A stretch of DNA of 64,000 nt from Paenibacillus polymyxa M1 (lineage in GTDB: Bacteria > Bacillota > Bacilli > Paenibacillales > Paenibacillaceae), in contig NC_017542.1 of assembly GCF_000237325.1 (NCBI RefSeq), positions 1,619,501-1,683,500 on the forward strand, read 5' to 3'. The notes beneath the pieces were generated by a model that was not told where the DNA came from, did no database searches, and saw nothing but the letters and a program-made list of their open reading frames with translations. Made by a program: the position numbers and the translations under genes. Positions 63,398 through 64,000 of this stretch are shown in pieces (positions within the stretch are counted from its first letter, which is position 1; each line of letters starts with the position of its first letter).

Positions 63398-64000
63398 ATG
63401 GATAAAAGAATACTGATAGCGGACGATGAGGCGAGTATTCGGAATGCACTGGCCTATGCGTTAAAGCGGGAAGGTTTTTTGGTGGAAACTGCTGTGGATG
63501 GAGAGGATGCATTGGAAAAAGTGCGTTTGTTCCACCCGGATGTGCTTATATTGGATGTGATGATGCCCAAACTGGGCGGATATGAGGTGTGTCGCCGTTT
63601 GGAAAGCCGGAAGGGCGTTGGTATTCTACTGCTAACCGCCAAAAATGATATCGTCGATAAGGTGCTTGGACTGGAGCTGGGAGCAGACGATTTTATGAGC
63701 AAGCCGTTTGACCTGAGAGAACTGCTCGCACGTATTAAGGCATTAGTACGGAGACTGGAACGAGAAGGAGCACCTGCGCCGGAAGGAACGGAGGTAATAC
63801 TGGGTCCATTACGAGTGCGTCCATCTAGCCGAACGGCCGAACTCGGAGTAAAAGCATTGGATCTGACCCCCAAGGAGTTTGATGTACTGGCTCTGCTGGT
63901 GTCCCATACTGGGAGGGTGTATACACGGGACGATCTGTTGGAACAAGTATGGGGCATTGATTATGTGGGAGGAACGCGGACGGTGGATATTCATATTCAG
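63398..64000 (+). CDS. OmpR-family response regulator, 3' end outside the window
   Basis: 201 codons are present and the frame runs off the right edge. The receiver has ILIADDEASIRNALAYALKREGF, phospho-acceptor Asp in VLILDVMMPKLGGYEVC, LLTAKND and Lys in FMSKPF. The winged helix begins at about residue 140 with LDLTPKEFDVLALLVSHTGRVYTRDDLLEQVWGIDYVGGTRTVDIHI. Only the last 20 or so residues are missing. GGGAGGGAAGG precedes ATG 63398. The cognate kinase probably follows outside the window. Confidence 0.92.
   Translation, partial: MDKRILIADDEASIRNALAYALKREGFLVETAVDGEDALEKVRLFHPDVLILDVMMPKLGGYEVCRRLESRKGVGILLLTAKNDIVDKVLGLELGADDFMSKPFDLRELLARIKALVRRLEREGAPAPEGTEVILGPLRVRPSSRTAELGVKALDLTPKEFDVLALLVSHTGRVYTRDDLLEQVWGIDYVGGTRTVDIHIQ

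Overview
The window looks like chromosomal DNA of a spore-forming, low-to-moderate-GC Firmicute of the Paenibacillus type (P. polymyxa-like). This is inferred from gene content: a secreted pectate lyase, a T-box ahead of pheST, an S-box ahead of metA, CotF and CotS coat proteins, a gamma-type SASP, PrkA, YtxC, a Spo0E-like phosphatase, a clostridial-style AbrB with a C-terminal Cys pair motif, and an Lrp/aminotransferase pair like B. subtilis AlaRT. I see no rRNA, tRNA, insertion sequence, prophage block or CRISPR array. Most of the window is core genome with small lineage-specific genes between conserved operons.

Layout. 1-2.5 kb: end of a pectate lyase gene, then an ABC-F ATPase behind a possible attenuator. 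2.5-6.5 kb: promoter, Phe T-box, pheS, pheT. 6.7-14.4 kb: a ZapA domain fused to a very long coiled coil, a holin-like membrane protein, mutS2, DUF350, a zinc-ribbon protein and an MFS transporter. 14.4-18.7 kb: FAD oxidoreductase, two coat proteins, Lrp regulator plus aminotransferase, Spo0E-like protein. 18.7-24.5 kb: lipoprotein, corrinoid adenosyltransferase, RluA, ArsC/Spx-like protein, 5'-3' exonuclease, ROK fructokinase, HRDC protein. 24.6-29.8 kb: corA with a long structured leader, then the S-box and metA-metI-metC. 30-34.9 kb: mqnC, YitT protein, the KhtTU K+/H+ antiporter, a small membrane protein. 35-41.1 kb: ytxC, 3D-domain protein, sspE-type SASP with a sigma-G promoter, HtrA protease and a two-component pair. 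41.2-47.9 kb: ispH, aroF, a GSI-beta glutamine synthetase, serC, trmL, abrB-like. 48-64 kb: phosphodiester glycosidase and coiled-coil pair, orphan response regulator, aminotransferase, DUF2161, prkA, a globin sensor broken by an amber codon, arylamine N-acetyltransferase, two CotS kinases, two PepSY proteins with a two-component system, and a second OmpR-type regulator running off the end.

The best candidate for something undescribed is the roughly 320-nt leader of corA on the minus strand (25597-25919). It starts from a good sigma-A promoter and contains three mutually exclusive segments: A is complementary to B, and B is complementary to C, where C carries the corA Shine-Dalgarno sequence. 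About 107 nt of folded-looking RNA lies between A and B. This is the architecture of a translational riboswitch, and I could not match the core by eye to a known class. Other points of interest are the ZapA-coiled-coil fusion, the GSI-beta glutamine synthetase without glnR, the amber-interrupted globin sensor, the YitT gene whose start overlaps the stop of an 11-codon leader ORF, the solitary mqnC, and the attenuator-like terminator in front of the ABC-F gene.
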